Assembly (NCBI GenBank): GCA_037157565.1
Contig: JAZHRO010000026.1
Location: 36,392,501 to 36,456,500 of the forward strand
Source: Thalassia testudinum
Taxonomy: Eukaryota; Streptophyta; Magnoliopsida; Alismatales; Hydrocharitaceae
Direction: 5' to 3'
Length of the DNA: 64,000 nt
Position numbers and translations under genes: made by a program
The notes under the pieces: generated by a model
The model's input: only the letters and a program-made list of their open reading frames with translations
What the model was told of the DNA's origin: nothing
Database searches by the model: none
Part shown: one piece after another, positions 50,601 through 54,127 of the stretch
How the letters are laid out: each line of letters begins with the position of its first letter
Numbering within the stretch: the first letter of the stretch is position 1

Positions 50601-51015
50601 TATGACCGCAAAAGACAACGACATCGAAAGAGTCCAACATAAGGCTCAACCAAAGAAGATATAACAAAGATCTAAAATTGGCACGAAATGAGAGATTTTA
50701 CTACTGGGTTTACTTACTTGTAGTAGACGTTTGATCGAGAAACGGAGACCATGAATCAGTTGTGAGTGTGGAGAAGAGAACTCATGGAAAGTTGGGTGTC
50801 TGAAGAATCAAGTGGAGAGGCACATTTGGAAGTCCAAGAGGAGCCGGAAGAAGAGGAAGAACATATGGAAAGAGAACGAGAAGAACGAGGAACAGAGTGG
50901 AGTGCCACGAAAGAGTTCGTGGACGAAGGGAGAAAAAAAGATCGAACGAATGCAACAAAGTGCCGGGAGAATACGAGTCTTGTTGGGGCCCGCATCCTTA
51001 GGGTTAAAATAGATA
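5604..51015 (-). CDS. IQD: IQ67-domain (IQD29-32 type) protein gene, six coding exons over 44 kb
   Basis: Join on the minus strand: 49691-49611, 40633-40307, 31162-30971, 12747-12667, 9515-8369, 5635-5604. This is 1,860 nt, giving 619 residues plus TAA. The range also includes a probable 5'-UTR exon. Every junction is GT-AG and phases agree (0,0,0,0,1). IQD proteins bind calmodulin and act as scaffolds at microtubules, plasma membrane or nucleus. Seen here: the N-terminal [16 protein letters not shown] signature; the IQ67 domain across exons 2-3 with three IQ-like repeats ([33 protein letters not shown]); the W-L-E-R-W motif plus 'FWKP' in exon 5; and the C-terminal W-R-R. The length fits the IQD29-32 clade (Arabidopsis IQD31 is a little shorter). 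The basic, Ser/Lys-rich tail of exon 5 is normal for the family. What is odd is intron size: about 9.0, 9.1, 18.2, 3.2 and 2.7 kb, mostly transposons. No lesion breaks the frame, so the gene is probably functional. The exact paralogue number is not certain. Confidence 0.93.
5793..6059 (+). repeat. 5' LTR of the intron 5 element
   Basis: 267 bp, matching 7628-7894 end to end. It contains a TATA-like CTTATAAATAAA near 5850-5861, consistent with a pol II LTR promoter. It is followed directly by the tRNA-Met primer site. Confidence 0.88.
6060..6074 (+). other. Primer-binding site (tRNA-iMet type)
   Basis: Sequence TAGTATCAGAGCAAG. The canonical Copia primer site is TGGTATCAGAGC, so there is one mismatch in the core. 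Its position directly after the 5' LTR supports the boundary. Confidence 0.75.
6890..7080 (+). repeat. Purine-rich (A/G) low-complexity tract
   Basis: About 190 bp almost wholly A and G on the plus strand, with runs such as GAAAAGAAAAAAAGAAAA. It lies in the non-coding interior of the intron 5 LTR element. On the transcribed (minus) strand of the host gene it is a long pyrimidine tract. Confidence 0.85.
7628..7894 (+). repeat. 3' LTR of the intron 5 element
   Basis: 267 bp, pairs with 5793-6059. Preceded by CTTGAGGGGTAA, a polypurine-like primer tract, and followed by the GTAAA target duplication at 7895-7899. Confidence 0.88.
7900..8368. other. IQD intron 5, host remainder
   Basis: With 5636-5787 this is the original intron 5 sequence (about 620 bp) around the LTR element. 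The donor GTTAGA lies at 8368-8363 on the minus strand. Nothing else is recognisable. Confidence 0.7.
8369..9515 (-). CDS. IQD: IQD exon 5 (large C-terminal exon)
   Basis: 1,147 nt (382 codons plus one base). The acceptor TTTTTTCTAG abuts 9515 and the first codons read [20 protein letters not shown], then [10 protein letters not shown] and FWKP, which align with the conserved post-IQ67 segment of IQD29-32 proteins. The rest is a basic, Ser/Lys/Gln-rich region, presumably disordered, with [11 protein letters not shown] and many KR clusters that could serve nuclear or microtubule targeting. The donor is ATG|GTTAGA; the in-frame TAG just past it lies in the intron, and using the donor restores the family's W-R-R tail through exon 6. 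Confidence 0.93.
9934..11189. mobile_element. Long-TIR DNA transposon (MULE-like), IQD intron 4
   Basis: The ends are imperfect inverted repeats of roughly 185 bp: the left runs from AGAGATTTTTACATAGGTGC (9934) to about 10122; the right, reverse complemented, reads AGGGATTTTTATATAGGTGC and runs from about 11002 to 11189. Both arms share TTTTTAATTAA, CACTACAAAAGT and AGTAAAATTTAT in the same order. Long TIRs without a transposase gene suggest a non-autonomous Mutator-like element. The interior (about 10125-10990) is GC-richer and gene-like but unidentified. I could not find a clear 9-bp target duplication, so the ends may be off by a few bases. Confidence 0.7.
10140..10990 (-). pseudogene. Unidentified gene-like cargo inside the intron 4 element
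   Basis: Base composition and codon-like texture differ from the AT-rich arms. On the minus strand a conceptual frame reads [20 protein letters not shown], then [20 protein letters not shown] and a stop, then an acidic stretch EEFEEDF. Low-complexity Pro/His-rich frames appear on the other strand and are probably shadows. I do not recognise a family. It could be a host-gene fragment captured by a MULE; that is inference only. Confidence 0.35.
11190..12666. other. IQD intron 4 remainder with GTCGAAAT-type repeats
   Basis: No coding region. Between about 11420 and 11575 and again between 12140 and 12330 there are many degenerate copies of TTTCGTYGAAAT / GTCGAAA words, a texture known from decayed plant transposons. 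No termini were found. Confidence 0.45.
12667..12747 (-). CDS. IQD: IQD exon 4
   Basis: 81 nt, 27 codons, phase 0 at both ends. Acceptor CTATTTCAG above 12747, donor AAG|GTAAGT below 12667. It reads [20 protein letters not shown] then SHNFIYK, matching the short exon that links the IQ67 domain to the NAFVxKLL segment in this clade. Too short for a simple ORF scan; found by joining exons. Confidence 0.9.
12847..12944 (-). repeat. 3' LTR of Copia A (internally deleted)
   Basis: 98 bp; compared with 30362-30524 it lacks about 65 bp from the middle. It ends ...GACTCAGCA against ...GACTCAACA in the 5' LTR. The ATAAG duplication abuts it at 12842-12846. Confidence 0.82.
12945..13735 (-). pseudogene. 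Copia A RNase H and end of RT
   Basis: The minus strand reads, in several frames, ...[20 protein letters not shown] (RT end), [53 protein letters not shown] and [11 protein letters not shown]. These are standard RNase H blocks of Ty1/Copia pol. Frameshifts separate the blocks. The piece ends at the insertion site of Copia D; the preceding RT codons resume at 19711. Confidence 0.85.
13741..13875 (+). repeat. 5' LTR of Copia D
   Basis: 135 bp, TGTTAAAGAT...TTCAACT, about 96% identical to 19571-19705 by eye. Confidence 0.92.
13876..13887 (+). other. Primer-binding site of Copia D
   Basis: TGGTATCAGAGT, matching the initiator-Met tRNA primer site TGGTATCAGAGC at 11 of 12 bases, directly after the 5' LTR. 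Confidence 0.85.
13925..14225 (+). repeat. GCC/GCTGC-rich degenerate repeats in Copia D leader
   Basis: Dense repeats of GCCGCC, TTGCTGCAGCAGG and TTGTAGC(A/G)CC. Conceptual translation gives runs of Ala, Pro and Cys in any frame. It stands where gag should be, and is much more GC-rich than the flanks. Confidence 0.7.
14585..15060 (+). pseudogene. Copia D GAG-pre-integrase region
   Basis: Conceptual frames read [41 protein letters not shown] and [18 protein letters not shown], the protease-to-integrase linker and GAG-pre-integrase blocks of Copia pol. The zinc-binding H/C block is split at 15060 by a solo LTR and resumes at 16798 ([10 protein letters not shown]). Confidence 0.8.
15066..16792 (+). 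mobile_element. Athila-like solo LTR inside Copia D
   Basis: 1,727 bp flanked by a perfect 5-bp duplication AGTGT (15061-15065 and 16793-16797); removing it restores the Copia zinc-binding frame. It starts TGATGTAAATACG and ends CTCAATA. No second LTR or internal region is present, so it is a solo LTR left by recombination. The 61330-63002 block is a reverse-orientation member of the same family: both share the TGATGTAAA start, 'GGGTCGAAYAYAGGGAGGCG' near the end, and the same order of blocks. In the second copy an Athila-style polypurine tract sits next to it. It carries TATA-like CTATAAAAAGG near 16074 and a tRNA-like patch near 15640-15705. Confidence 0.85.
15640..15705 (+). other. tRNA-like sequence (A- and B-box-like) in the LTR
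   Basis: A-box-like TGGCATAGTGGTGAAGGGCG starts at 15646 and B-box-like GTTCGAGTTCG at 15686, spaced as in a tRNA gene. Arms do not pair well, so it is not a functional tRNA. The related LTR at 61330-63002 has a better tRNA-like block at the corresponding place. Confidence 0.45.
16798..17560 (+). pseudogene. Copia D integrase
   Basis: Frames read [15 protein letters not shown], then [20 protein letters not shown] (the D-N motif of the catalytic core), [34 protein letters not shown], and [20 protein letters not shown] followed by [20 protein letters not shown]. These are the rve core and the C-terminal FLGYS block. Several stops and a frameshift near 16900-17030. Confidence 0.9.
18060..18900 (+). 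pseudogene. Copia D reverse transcriptase
   Basis: Blocks readable across frames: [44 protein letters not shown], and after AIYGLK a TAG in place of Gln before [11 protein letters not shown]. The active site reads stop-V-D-D-L-I-I-T, so the Tyr position is lost. Clearly non-functional. Confidence 0.88.
18900..19560 (+). pseudogene. Copia D RNase H
   Basis: [73 protein letters not shown], stop, then [20 protein letters not shown] and [18 protein letters not shown]. This is the complete Copia RNase H set, broken once at a TAA near 19247. It ends [16 protein letters not shown], just before the polypurine tract and 3' LTR. Confidence 0.92.
19571..19705 (+). repeat. 3' LTR of Copia D
   Basis: 135 bp, pairs with 13741-13875. 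Polypurine tract GAGGGGGAG lies at 19562-19570. Confidence 0.92.
19711..19820 (-). pseudogene. Copia A RT fragment between the two nested elements
   Basis: About 110 bp of the outer element. On the minus strand it reads [15 protein letters not shown], a stop, [17 protein letters not shown], the block that follows Y-V-D-D in Copia RT (usually KDLGxLxYFLGIEV). The preceding codons are at 26881 and the next at 13735, which proves that two separate insertions split one RT. Confidence 0.88.
19821..19957 (+). repeat. 5' LTR of Copia B
   Basis: 137 bp, TGTTGAGTTA...CCCAATA, with TATA-like CTATATAAAGG near 19901. Followed by the primer site at 19958-19969. Confidence 0.88.
20205..20375 (+). repeat. 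Degenerate tandem repeat in Copia B leader
   Basis: Three units of roughly 60-70 bp, each carrying (A/G)TGCTCAGCA(C/T)(C/T)GC(C/T)C followed by TTAG(A/C)G. They begin near 20208, 20273 and 20329. GC-rich, no gag homology seen. It is analogous to the GCC-rich leader of Copia D. Confidence 0.6.
20640..21300 (+). pseudogene. Copia B gag remnant, protease and pre-integrase
   Basis: The frame starting near 20646 ([10 protein letters not shown]) is the gag N-terminus typical of these elements, with [16 protein letters not shown]. It then jumps to [20 protein letters not shown], the aspartic protease D-S-G-A motif, so most of gag is deleted. After 21096 the frame shifts to the GAG-pre-integrase region ([12 protein letters not shown]). 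Ends at the solo LTR insertion. Confidence 0.82.
21398..24049 (+). mobile_element. Ty3/Gypsy-type solo LTR inside Copia B
   Basis: 2,652 bp, TGAAATGATCC...GTCGTAACA, with perfect 5-bp duplications GCAAG at 21393-21397 and 24050-24054. Removing it rejoins the Copia integrase zinc-binding block (ACQL/A-K-H). It is related to the 2.7-kb LTRs of the Ty3 element in intron 2: both have a CTCCTTTWTAAMMCCCCC TATA region, many GACGTCT-type words, GTCACCGCTACGTCGCG, and an end with ...RGAATCGGGTTGTAA-like sequence. No internal region is left. Short frames inside (for example 21743-22045) are LTR sequence, not genes. Confidence 0.9.
24055..24760 (+). pseudogene. Copia B integrase
   Basis: [52 protein letters not shown] (first catalytic Asp), then after frameshifts [10 protein letters not shown] and a C-terminal [15 protein letters not shown] block. 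The frame is broken near 24260 and 24370. Confidence 0.88.
25200..25965 (+). pseudogene. Copia B reverse transcriptase
   Basis: [60 protein letters not shown], then AIYGLK with TAG instead of Gln before SPRAWFERF. The active site is intact ([13 protein letters not shown]), followed by [16 protein letters not shown] single frameshift near 25940 leads into RNase H. Confidence 0.92.
25929..26725 (+). pseudogene. Copia B RNase H
   Basis: [40 protein letters not shown], a frameshift, then [20 protein letters not shown] and [16 protein letters not shown] base loss near 26543 breaks the [11 protein letters not shown] block. It ends with [16 protein letters not shown], and the AGGGGGAG polypurine tract. 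Confidence 0.9.
26739..26875 (+). repeat. 3' LTR of Copia B
   Basis: 137 bp, pairs with 19821-19957, ends ...CAACCTAACA. Confidence 0.88.
26881..28495 (-). pseudogene. Copia A reverse transcriptase, linker and integrase C-terminus
   Basis: Read leftward from 28495: integrase [22 protein letters not shown], stop, [19 protein letters not shown]; linker TRSHIST-like sequence; then [48 protein letters not shown], and [15 protein letters not shown], where the active-site D is replaced by E. Here the Gln of KQSPR is coded by CAA and survives. Multiple stops elsewhere. Confidence 0.88.
28496..29095 (-). pseudogene. Copia A GAG-pre-integrase and integrase N-terminus
   Basis: An open 199-codon frame: [20 protein letters not shown], then [29 protein letters not shown] (zinc-binding end), [20 protein letters not shown] and [15 protein letters not shown]. 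Intact over this stretch, although the conserved first catalytic Asp block has drifted. Confidence 0.9.
29096..30361 (-). pseudogene. Copia A gag and protease remnant
   Basis: Minus-strand frames show a gag-like stretch, with the protease-linked W-L-A/V-D motif degraded near 29230 and a zinc-knuckle region near 29570-29770 that has lost clear CCHC spacing. A GC-rich leader lies at about 29930-30230. The primer site TGATATCAAAG is at 30351-30361 on the minus strand, next to the 5' LTR. Confidence 0.6.
30362..30524 (-). repeat. 5' LTR of Copia A
   Basis: 163 bp; on the plus strand TGAAGATAAAAATGAG...GACTCAACA. The CTCTATTTATAGAGG block contains its TATA. The duplication ATAAG follows at 30525-30529. 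Confidence 0.85.
30530..30970. other. IQD intron 3, host remainder
   Basis: AT-rich original intron sequence next to the exon 3 donor (AAG|GTACCC). With 12748-12841 it makes an ancestral intron of about 0.54 kb. Nothing else is seen. Confidence 0.75.
30971..31162 (-). CDS. IQD: IQD exon 3 (IQ67 domain, second part)
   Basis: 192 nt, 64 codons, phase 0 both ends. Acceptor ATCCAG above 31162, donor AAG|GTACCC below 30971. It reads [50 protein letters not shown]. This holds the second and third IQ-like motifs and completes the first motif from exon 2, with the split inside GY-R-A-R that all IQD genes share. Confidence 0.95.
31163..31614. other. IQD intron 2, host remainder (3' part)
   Basis: AT-rich intron sequence between the exon 3 acceptor and the Ty3 element. 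No gene seen. Confidence 0.75.
31620..34390 (+). repeat. 5' LTR of element E
   Basis: Starts TAAAATGATCC (TGAAATG in the family) and ends GTTGTAAAA. It has CTCCTTTTTAAACCCCCCC near 31806, dense GACGTCTGG-type words at 31650-32670, and a duplicated unit at 33275-33497. Confidence 0.85.
33275..33497 (+). repeat. Tandem duplication (~110 bp x2) within the LTR
   Basis: Two units, 33275-33390 and 33391-33497, both run from (T)GTAC(A/G)TA(C/G)...GTACCRAGG through GTTAGCCG and ACC(C/T)GGGG to CCGACTC(C/T)TGTT. The 3' LTR has the same pair near 38870-39095. The related solo LTR at 21398-24049 has a single unit, so the duplication is a derived feature of this subfamily. Confidence 0.65.
34394..34405 (+). 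other. Primer-binding site of element E
   Basis: TGGCATCAGAGC, one mismatch from the initiator-Met primer site. Confidence 0.82.
34565..35110 (+). pseudogene. Element E gag remnant with zinc knuckle
   Basis: Begins near [10 protein letters not shown] (34577) and soon reaches [15 protein letters not shown], a CCHC zinc knuckle, near 34995-35045. The capsid part is missing and several stops are present. Confidence 0.78.
35245..35590 (+). pseudogene. Element E aspartic protease
   Basis: [20 protein letters not shown] then SFISTSFAV. The catalytic D-S-G is D-S-D here. FDVILGVD then a stop and [13 protein letters not shown] follow, the usual block ahead of Ty3 RT. Confidence 0.82.
35735..35960 (+). 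pseudogene. Element E RT/RNase H deletion junction
   Basis: [20 protein letters not shown] (start of RT) joins directly to [16 protein letters not shown] and then, in another frame, [22 protein letters not shown] sequence of RNase H. In intact Ty3 pol these lie several hundred residues apart. The deletion point is about 35830. Confidence 0.85.
35960..37140 (+). pseudogene. Element E integrase
   Basis: Blocks in shifting frames: ADALSRK-like junction; [60 protein letters not shown] (zinc-binding region); [33 protein letters not shown]; and near the end LFEGTSLRT. Stops and shifts near 36400, 36590, 36700 and 36855. The region after PLSWVK is too short for a chromodomain. Confidence 0.85.
37227..39945 (+). 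repeat. 3' LTR of element E
   Basis: Starts TGAAATGGCTT and ends GTTGTAACA. It pairs with the 5' LTR but with numerous substitutions and indels, so the insertion is not recent. Confidence 0.86.
38236..38263 (+). repeat. Perfect 28-bp palindrome in the LTR
   Basis: AGACGTCTGGGACT followed by its exact reverse complement (AGTCCCAGACGTCT). The 5' LTR equivalent near 32646 keeps only the left half. It is the densest point of the GACGTCT motif cluster. Confidence 0.92.
39951..40306. other. IQD intron 2, host remainder (5' part)
   Basis: AT-rich intron sequence between element E and the exon 2 donor (AGG|GTAATT). With 31163-31614 it gives an ancestral intron of about 0.8 kb. Confidence 0.75.
40307..40633 (-). 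CDS. IQD: IQD exon 2 (variable region and first IQ motif)
   Basis: 327 nt, 109 codons, phase 0 both ends. Acceptor TTTGATGAAG above 40633 is weak in pyrimidines but fits the phase of exon 1; the donor AGG|GTAATT is good. It begins [15 protein letters not shown], runs through a poorly conserved hydrophilic stretch, and ends [17 protein letters not shown], the start of the IQ67 domain. The open frame continues upstream to 40741, but [11 protein letters not shown]... there is intronic because exon 1 has the true IQD N-terminus. Confidence 0.88.
40634..41492. other. IQD intron 1, host part
   Basis: AT-rich intron sequence. A 71-codon plus-strand frame at 40865-41080 has no recognisable content. 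Confidence 0.65.
41498..41616 (+). repeat. 5' LTR of Copia C
   Basis: 119 bp, TTTTGAGAG (TGTTGAGAG in the 3' LTR) to CCCAACA. Confidence 0.85.
42154..43200 (+). pseudogene. Copia C gag
   Basis: Starts [18 protein letters not shown] near 42157, with [12 protein letters not shown] then TAG for Trp/Gln. The UBN2-type body shows [15 protein letters not shown] and later [15 protein letters not shown] zinc knuckle CKYCHR, stop, GHIIDRC follows near 42933. It ends near GPAWIT, where the protease D-S-G-A should start; the next codons belong to the linker before RT. Confidence 0.82.
43594..44259. mobile_element. Non-autonomous hAT element in Copia C
   Basis: 666 bp, flanked by a perfect 8-bp duplication GTAGCAGG (43586-43593 and 44260-44267), the hAT hallmark. 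The terminal inverted repeat begins TAGAGATG at both ends, and subterminal GGGTTGGGTTTGGGTCG / CCCGACCTGAACC words are typical of a common plant hAT-MITE group. No transposase. Removing it rejoins the Copia linker frame. Confidence 0.92.
44268..45830 (+). pseudogene. Copia C reverse transcriptase and RNase H
   Basis: Long frames at 44272-44760 and 44824-45351: [80 protein letters not shown], then YGLK with TAG in place of Gln. The active site is Y-V-N-D instead of Y-V-D-D. RNase H has [20 protein letters not shown], then after a shift [19 protein letters not shown] and [18 protein letters not shown]. It ends with [12 protein letters not shown] near 45838. Dead by active-site loss. Confidence 0.92.
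45848..45998 (+). repeat. 3' LTR of Copia C
   Basis: 151 bp, TGTTGAGAG...TTTCCAACA. Confidence 0.87.
46283..47240 (-). pseudogene. Decayed Copia RNase H and RT, minus strand
   Basis: A conceptual minus-strand frame reads VVTYIDVD, stop, then [18 protein letters not shown] and SVESKYRTI, which are RNase H blocks. At higher coordinates it reads RT-like sequence with very many stops. No LTR or duplication could be assigned. An old fragment in IQD intron 1. Confidence 0.65.
47270..47515 (+). repeat. LTR-like segment (Copia-type)
   Basis: Starts TGTTACAG and contains CTCTCTATATAAAGAGGG and a T-rich end, resembling a Copia LTR with a TATA. No partner LTR was found, so this is tentative. Confidence 0.4.
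47516..48740 (+). pseudogene. Decayed Copia integrase end and RNase H, plus strand
   Basis: [20 protein letters not shown] then [14 protein letters not shown], the C-terminal FLGYS block. After a gap and deletion: [55 protein letters not shown], and near the end [15 protein letters not shown] is missing. Heavily mutated and separate from the minus-strand relic next to it. Confidence 0.7.
48741..49610. other. IQD intron 1, host part near exon 1
   Basis: AT-rich intron sequence ending at the exon 1 donor (CAG|GTATGC). The 118-codon minus-strand frame at 49125-49481 shows no IQD similarity and lies outside the exon set. Confidence 0.7.
49611..49691 (-). CDS. IQD: IQD exon 1 (start codon)
   Basis: 81 nt, 27 codons. 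ATG at 49691-49689; reads [20 protein letters not shown] then LRKRKAQ, matching the conserved basic N-terminus MGKSPAKWIKxVLFGKKSS of IQD29-32 proteins. Donor CAG|GTATGC below 49611. The basic patch is a likely nuclear or membrane-binding signal. Confidence 0.95.
49692..49737 (-). other. IQD 5' UTR adjoining exon 1
   Basis: Untranslated leader between the start codon and a likely acceptor (GTTGACACAG at 49747-49738; an alternative AG lies at 49728-49727). It fits a 5'-UTR intron, as seen in many IQD genes. Confidence 0.55.
49738..50717. other. Probable 5'-UTR intron of the IQD gene
   Basis: About 980 bp of AT-rich sequence between donor CAA|GTAAGT (50717-50712) and the acceptor near 49738. 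It has no transposon that I can see. Confidence 0.6.
50718..51015 (-). other. IQD first exon (5' UTR)
   Basis: Pyrimidine-rich on the minus strand (runs of TCTTC, TCTTCTTCC), ending in a strong donor CAA|GTAAGT. Its right edge is set only by the TATA box position, so the start is approximate. Upstream ATGs occur in it but none is in frame with the IQD protein. Confidence 0.6.
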
Positions 51016-51060
51016 TGTGTAGTTTGCAGAAACCTGTCCACATATATTATATATTTGAAT
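50995..51060 (-). promoter_or_regulatory. Core promoter of the IQD gene
   Basis: On the minus strand, AAATATATAATATATG gives a TATA box near 51055-51040. About 30 bp downstream is TTTTAACCCTAAGG, which holds an AACCCTAA telo-box-like motif, and GGGCCCC follows. Start of transcription inferred near 51010-51020. Confidence 0.6.
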
Positions 51061-51095
51061 TCCTAACCTACAGGTTCTTTCTTTCTTTTAATTTT

Positions 51096-52359
51096 GAGGT
51101 TTTGACATATATGTCCTTGATAATATATGTAAATATATATATGCTCTCATTTAATTTGTAATTATGTATATACTTTCAATGATGCCTAATTAAAGTAGGT
51201 CATATCCTCGGTTAACCTCCATTACTCCTTGGGGTTAACGATCAATTCTTTTCCACAATCGTCAACACTTCTACGGTATCCACGTCAGCACCTCATCCTC
51301 CAAGCAATCCATCCCAAATCTTTCTATCCACCTTAGGGTAAATTCGTCGAGCACCTCACAGGCATCCACATGGGGCTTCAAGTGCAACACACCCTCCATT
51401 GAAGAGGGGGACCTTCACTTTGGTCGCGAGGTTGGAGACGAAGACTTCTTGGGAGGAGCTCTGTGTGATAGTGAGGGTGTCCACACCCACATTCTTCAGG
51501 AGGTCCATCACCCGATGTCGAGGGTGATGGGCAACATGGTCCTGCTCCCCACCAGCAATGAGGTGCTCCTCGTCAATGGCCCCAGGACAAGGACCATCAG
51601 GTGGGAGTTGGGTTCAACCCCCCTCTCCCTTCTCACACCTCTCCTCCTATGGCTCCCCATCGCCTCCTTTGCTCTAACAAGGGTCCTCTATTTCAGCCAC
51701 GATCCTCAATTTCCACCAAAAACCTCTGTTTCCACCATGGGGGCTAAGATGGTTGTTGGCCGTGCTGTAGAAGGTTGGAGGGAGGAGTCCCTCTTTGGAA
51801 CACAAGTACACGTCTCAACAGCAGTCCAACTTTCGTACGATGCTCTTCGTGCAACTTCGACACTTAGCGAGCTCAGAGAAGATCGTGAGGGTCAAGAACA
51901 CCTACAAGGTCTCTCGACCTAGTGCCCTCCCCGTCGTTTATAGGATCCATGTGCCCCCGATCCATGATCGCTTTTATAAGGAAGAGAGGAGCGATCAATT
52001 GGAAATGGAGTTGGATTGCTTGGATAAGGAAGGGTGATGGAGAGGAAAAAGGAAGGGCAATGGAGACGAAAGCCTTTGCTTGGATTGCATGTGACTTTGT
52101 TTGAAAAATGAATCTCAACCCTTCAATTGACACTTCAAGATGATACTAATTGTGGTAGGTGGGGTTTAACTCACCCTGGGTTCCTCATCCAAATCGAGAG
52201 TGACAAAACAGTATTACTTTTAACAGTACTTAATTAATAGGGGTATATATGTATTTGCATATATTACAATGGACATATATGTCAAAACCTCCTGGTTTGC
52301 TATCAGCGATTCGATAGCATTCCTTTTTAGCTCAAAAAAAATATATATGTCAAAACCCC
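51096..52359. mobile_element. Mutator-like element (Pack-MULE-like) next to the IQD promoter
   Basis: 1,264 bp with a perfect 9-bp target duplication TTTAATTTT (51087-51095 and 52360-52368), the MULE hallmark. The left end reads GAGGTTTTGACATATAT. The right end, reverse complemented, reads GGGGTTTTGACATATAT. A longer matching inverted arm lies just inside (52290 leftward: AGGTTTTGACATATATGTCC...), giving about 60-70 bp of inverted repeat and a small duplication of the right terminus. No transposase. The GC-rich interior carries a host-gene-like fragment. Confidence 0.88.
51449..51640 (+). pseudogene. Captured fragment resembling glyoxal/aldehyde oxidase (GLOX)
   Basis: The frame reads MSRVMGNMVLLPTSNEVLLV then NGPRTRTIRWELG. 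Plant GLOX-type oxidases have a conserved block close to 'RVMGDMLLLPTGEVLIINGA...GTAGW' in the kelch-like domain. The match covers about 33 residues and the flanks do not align, so it is a short exon piece inside the MULE, not a working gene. The longer 157-codon frame is probably chimeric. Family assignment is from memory of the motif. Confidence 0.55.
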
Positions 52360-52368
52360 TTTAATTTT

Positions 52369-54110
52369 TGGATGATAATAGGTGTACACTGGTTTATACA
52401 CCCACTCACAAGTCATATGACACTGTTTGGCCATACATGATATCATCCGGATACATGAACCCCCCTTTTTAATAAGGGGGGAGTCATGTGTGTACATTTC
52501 TGTGTATACTTCAATGTACATGAAGCGTTTCCCCAATTTTTAGTGATTTTCGTCATATAGGAAGGGTACAAGGGGGTGGGTAGCGATCAATAAAGAAATA
52601 TATTTTGATGTTATCTTTCTTCCTAGTTAATCTTACATGTTATCATAGTTGTATTCTTTCAATTCTTAATTTGAGCTCCTGAATTAATTTTGTAATTTTT
52701 GTGCATCTAAAAATTCCAAAAAAGTTACCATAAACTTCTTCATATTAGGTTAAATTTTCATCCAAACTTCATTCAAGAATGCCCTACAGAAAAAATTTCA
52801 AATCATTTATGTTCCAATCCTATCATTGTTGAGATTTAGTCCCTACATTTTATTTTCAAATTTATTACTATACATATTCTAGATGTTAGATTTGCATGAA
52901 ATTGAGTAGGAATCTTAGTTAGATAGTAAAGTATATTTAGTAATTTTATTAGAGTTTTTATATTTTCAAAAAATTTACACGTGAATTACGTTTAGGTTCA
53001 TACCGTTGCACTTTAGTTCTTGACCTTAGTTCTCATAAACTATTCTCTTACTTAAAACACCAAAAAATATGAAAAGAATTAAAAGTACTAAAAATGTCAT
53101 TAGTTAGGAAGCAATTAAATTATGTGCCCCCTTTAGACTACTCAAACTCTTATCTCTATACTTAATTCTTTAAGAGTTTGAAAAAAGTTAACTCGTCATG
53201 ATTTTTACGCTACAATGATGTAATTATCCCTTTGCGAATTTCATGCACTGATTTTTGCTGCCATTCCTTAAGAAGAAAGGCATTCTAGTTGCTTTCTATA
53301 GCATGCATTTAGTTGCATTTTCTTGCATTATCTTTGCATATTAGATTACTAATTTATTTGCATTTGCTTGTCTATAAGGAGAAGACTCAAGCCTTAGGCC
53401 AATCCAGACGAATCCAAGAAGGTAAGTCCCTCTAACACCTAGGCCACGTCATATACCAAAAGAAAAAATATATATTTTTTTATCTAGTTAGTTATAGTTT
53501 GTTCTATTTTTGCATTTTAAAAAATAAAAAAAAATCTCTCACCCTAAATCTTGTACTTGATTAGAAGCTATCTTGGGAATAGGGCATTCATTTTAGGGTT
53601 AAAATTGCCTCCAAAGGACTTATGATCTTTTGTAAGTAATCTTTTTTAAATCATCATGCATATCCTTGCACATCTTTGCATTGGACTGTAATTGTTTAAA
53701 GGAAGTTACATCGCCAACAATAATCTTGCTTTAAACTCCAAATGAGGCAAATGTAAACCTTAAAATCCATTAAAGTGAGGTAGAACATTAAAACCTTATA
53801 AATCTCAAAAATTAAAGGCCTTGTTTACTTGTATGTTGCATCACACTTCACATTGAATTGATCATTAAGGGCAACCACCCCTTTAACACTCATCATCTTT
53901 GGAGAATAAAATTGAGTAGATGCGCCCCTTGGTTGGATAAGTTCAAGTATTGAGTGTTCGAATTTGGGTTGTCAAGTGGTTTAGCTTAATTCCTGTTATT
54001 AAATCCATTGTTTAGGTTGAGGGTATTAAAGTTAAAATGCCTTAAGTGGGCTAGAGGTAACCAATAGTAGCTTAGTGCAAGCTTTGGAAATGCTTCCTCT
54101 ACCCCACACG
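52369..54110. other. AT-rich DNA, possibly leader/LTR of the Athila-like element
   Basis: No coding region seen. The second half, with repeated TTTGCAT/TTGCATT words at about 53300-53370, may be the LTR or leader of the gag-pol remnant that follows. No primer site or paired LTR was found. Confidence 0.4.
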
Positions 54111-54127
54111 TATTCAACCTGGCTAGA

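Noticed and set aside
51449..51922. 157-codon frame as a real GLOX gene
   Set aside because: Only about 33 residues match the family, and it sits wholly within a MULE without the catalytic Cys/Tyr regions.
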